DNA from: Coriobacteriales bacterium
Lineage (GTDB): Bacteria > Actinomycetota > Coriobacteriia > Coriobacteriales > UBA8131
DNA: 7,084 nt
Direction: 5' to 3'
NCBI GenBank assembly: GCA_031263665.1
Contig: JAISFJ010000167.1
Location: forward strand, 1-7,084
In this document: piece after piece, positions 6,419 to 7,084 of the stretch
How positions within the stretch are numbered: position 1 is the first letter of the stretch
How the letters are laid out: the number at the start of each line of letters is the position of its first letter
Notes under the pieces: model-generated
What the model saw: the letters and a program-made list of their open reading frames with translations, nothing else
Database searches by the model: none
Told to the model about the DNA's origin: nothing
Translations under genes and position numbers: made by a program

Positions 6419-7084
6419 TGGGAGCGCTTTCGTCTGAACACCTCATGACCATCCAAGACATCACTAAAGATGACGTATTCACCATTCTCGATACGGCGCG
6501 TTCCTTTAAGGAGGTTAACGAGCGACCCATCAAAAAGCTGCCTACGCTGCGCGGACGCACGATAGTAAATCTCTTTCTCGAACCCTCGACGCGTACGCGC
6601 ACCTCCTTTGAGATTGCGGCCAAGCGACTGTCCGCCGATGCGGTGAACTTTTCGGCCTCTGTCTCAGCGACAACAAAGGGTGAGTCGCTCGTCGACACCG
6701 CGCAGACGCTTGATGCGATGGATTGCGACCTCGTCATCATCCGGCATGGCTTTGCGGGCGCCCCGCAGATACTCGCTCGCAATATGCGCGCTCATATCGT
6801 CAACGGTGGTGACGGCAAGCATCAGCATCCCACCCAGGCGCTGCTCGACCTCTTTACGATACGGGAGCAGTTTGGGCATTTTGAGGACCTTAAAATTGCC
6901 ATTGTAGGAGACATTTTACATTCGCGCGTCTTTGGCTCACTGGCGCCCGCGCTCAAACTTCTCGGCGCTCACGTGACCGCCATTGCGCCGCCAACACTTT
7001 TGCCCGCGCGCCCCAAAACGCTCGGCGCCGAAGTCTCTCACTGCCTCGATGACGTTCCCCGACGACAAGATGATGATCATGACG
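6418..7084 (+). CDS. pyrB: Aspartate carbamoyltransferase catalytic subunit, partial and apparently frameshifted
   Basis: The first committed enzyme of pyrimidine synthesis, joining carbamoyl phosphate and L-aspartate to N-carbamoyl-L-aspartate in the cytosol. The window holds 222 codons of a usual total near 310 and ends without a stop. The carbamoyl-phosphate loop STRTR lies at 57-61 in FLEPSTRTRTSFE, the 80s-loop lysine in TTKGES (85-90), HPTQALLDLFT at 137-147, and the actinobacterial-style GDILHSRV at 164-171. ATG 6418 overlaps the pyrR TGA by one base, with GGGGGTGAGG just upstream. In frame, residues after D212 read VPRRQDDDHD, unlike any PyrB. The +1 frame reads FPDDKMMIMT, close to the expected (L)PxxDxxMMLR strand. 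A 1-base shift at about 7053-7060 (a CCCC run) is therefore likely, either a true mutation or a base-calling error. Identity is certain; integrity is not. Confidence 0.93.

Overview
The window looks like a chromosomal segment of a medium-to-high-GC bacterium, most likely an actinobacterium. I lean towards the class Coriobacteriia, but only from overall protein character: PyrB has the actinobacterial-style GDILHSRV motif and pyrR and pyrB are adjacent. The taxonomic call is an inference, not a database result.

Layout. (1) 1-423 holds no intact gene. On the minus strand it contains the decayed remains of a small type II toxin-antitoxin pair (a RelB/DinJ-like antitoxin tail at 300-392 and a RelE/ParE-like toxin start at 114-293) and two short perfect hairpins at 49-69 and 93-112. 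(2) 424-5188, minus strand, is a two-gene operon. The upstream gene is a very large fusion protein: a plant/proteobacterial-type glutamate-cysteine ligase joined to a circularly permuted ATP-grasp ligase domain of the glutathionylspermidine-synthase kind. The downstream gene is gltX (glutamyl-tRNA synthetase), whose ATG overlaps the fusion gene's stop codon. (3) 5189-5812 is a 624-base divergent intergenic region. It holds a 167-bp nearly complete palindrome next to the fusion gene (a MITE-like element or a large leader hairpin), two short repeat motifs, and a full transcription-attenuation leader for the pyrimidine operon. (4) 5813-7084, plus strand, is pyrR followed by the 5' two-thirds of pyrB, cut by the window end and apparently frameshifted near 7056.

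How the genes work together. The fusion gene and gltX both consume L-glutamate and ATP, and overlapping stop/start codons suggest translational coupling. The fusion protein probably makes gamma-glutamylcysteine and then ligates it to a second amino compound, giving glutathione or a related thiol or peptide; its product cannot be fixed from sequence. PyrR should sense UMP/UTP and bind the leader hairpin at 5628-5660. That would free the terminator at 5755-5782 and shut off pyrRB, and hence the first committed step of pyrimidine synthesis. The leader shows every part of this switch: promoter, CNGNGA loop, an 8-nt antiterminator pairing and an intrinsic terminator.

An unusual shared trait of the minus-strand operon is in-frame low-complexity DNA. 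There are two Gly/Asp- or Gly/Thr-rich inserts in the fusion protein, made of repeated DNA units, and an Ala/Asp-rich extension at the GltX N-terminus.
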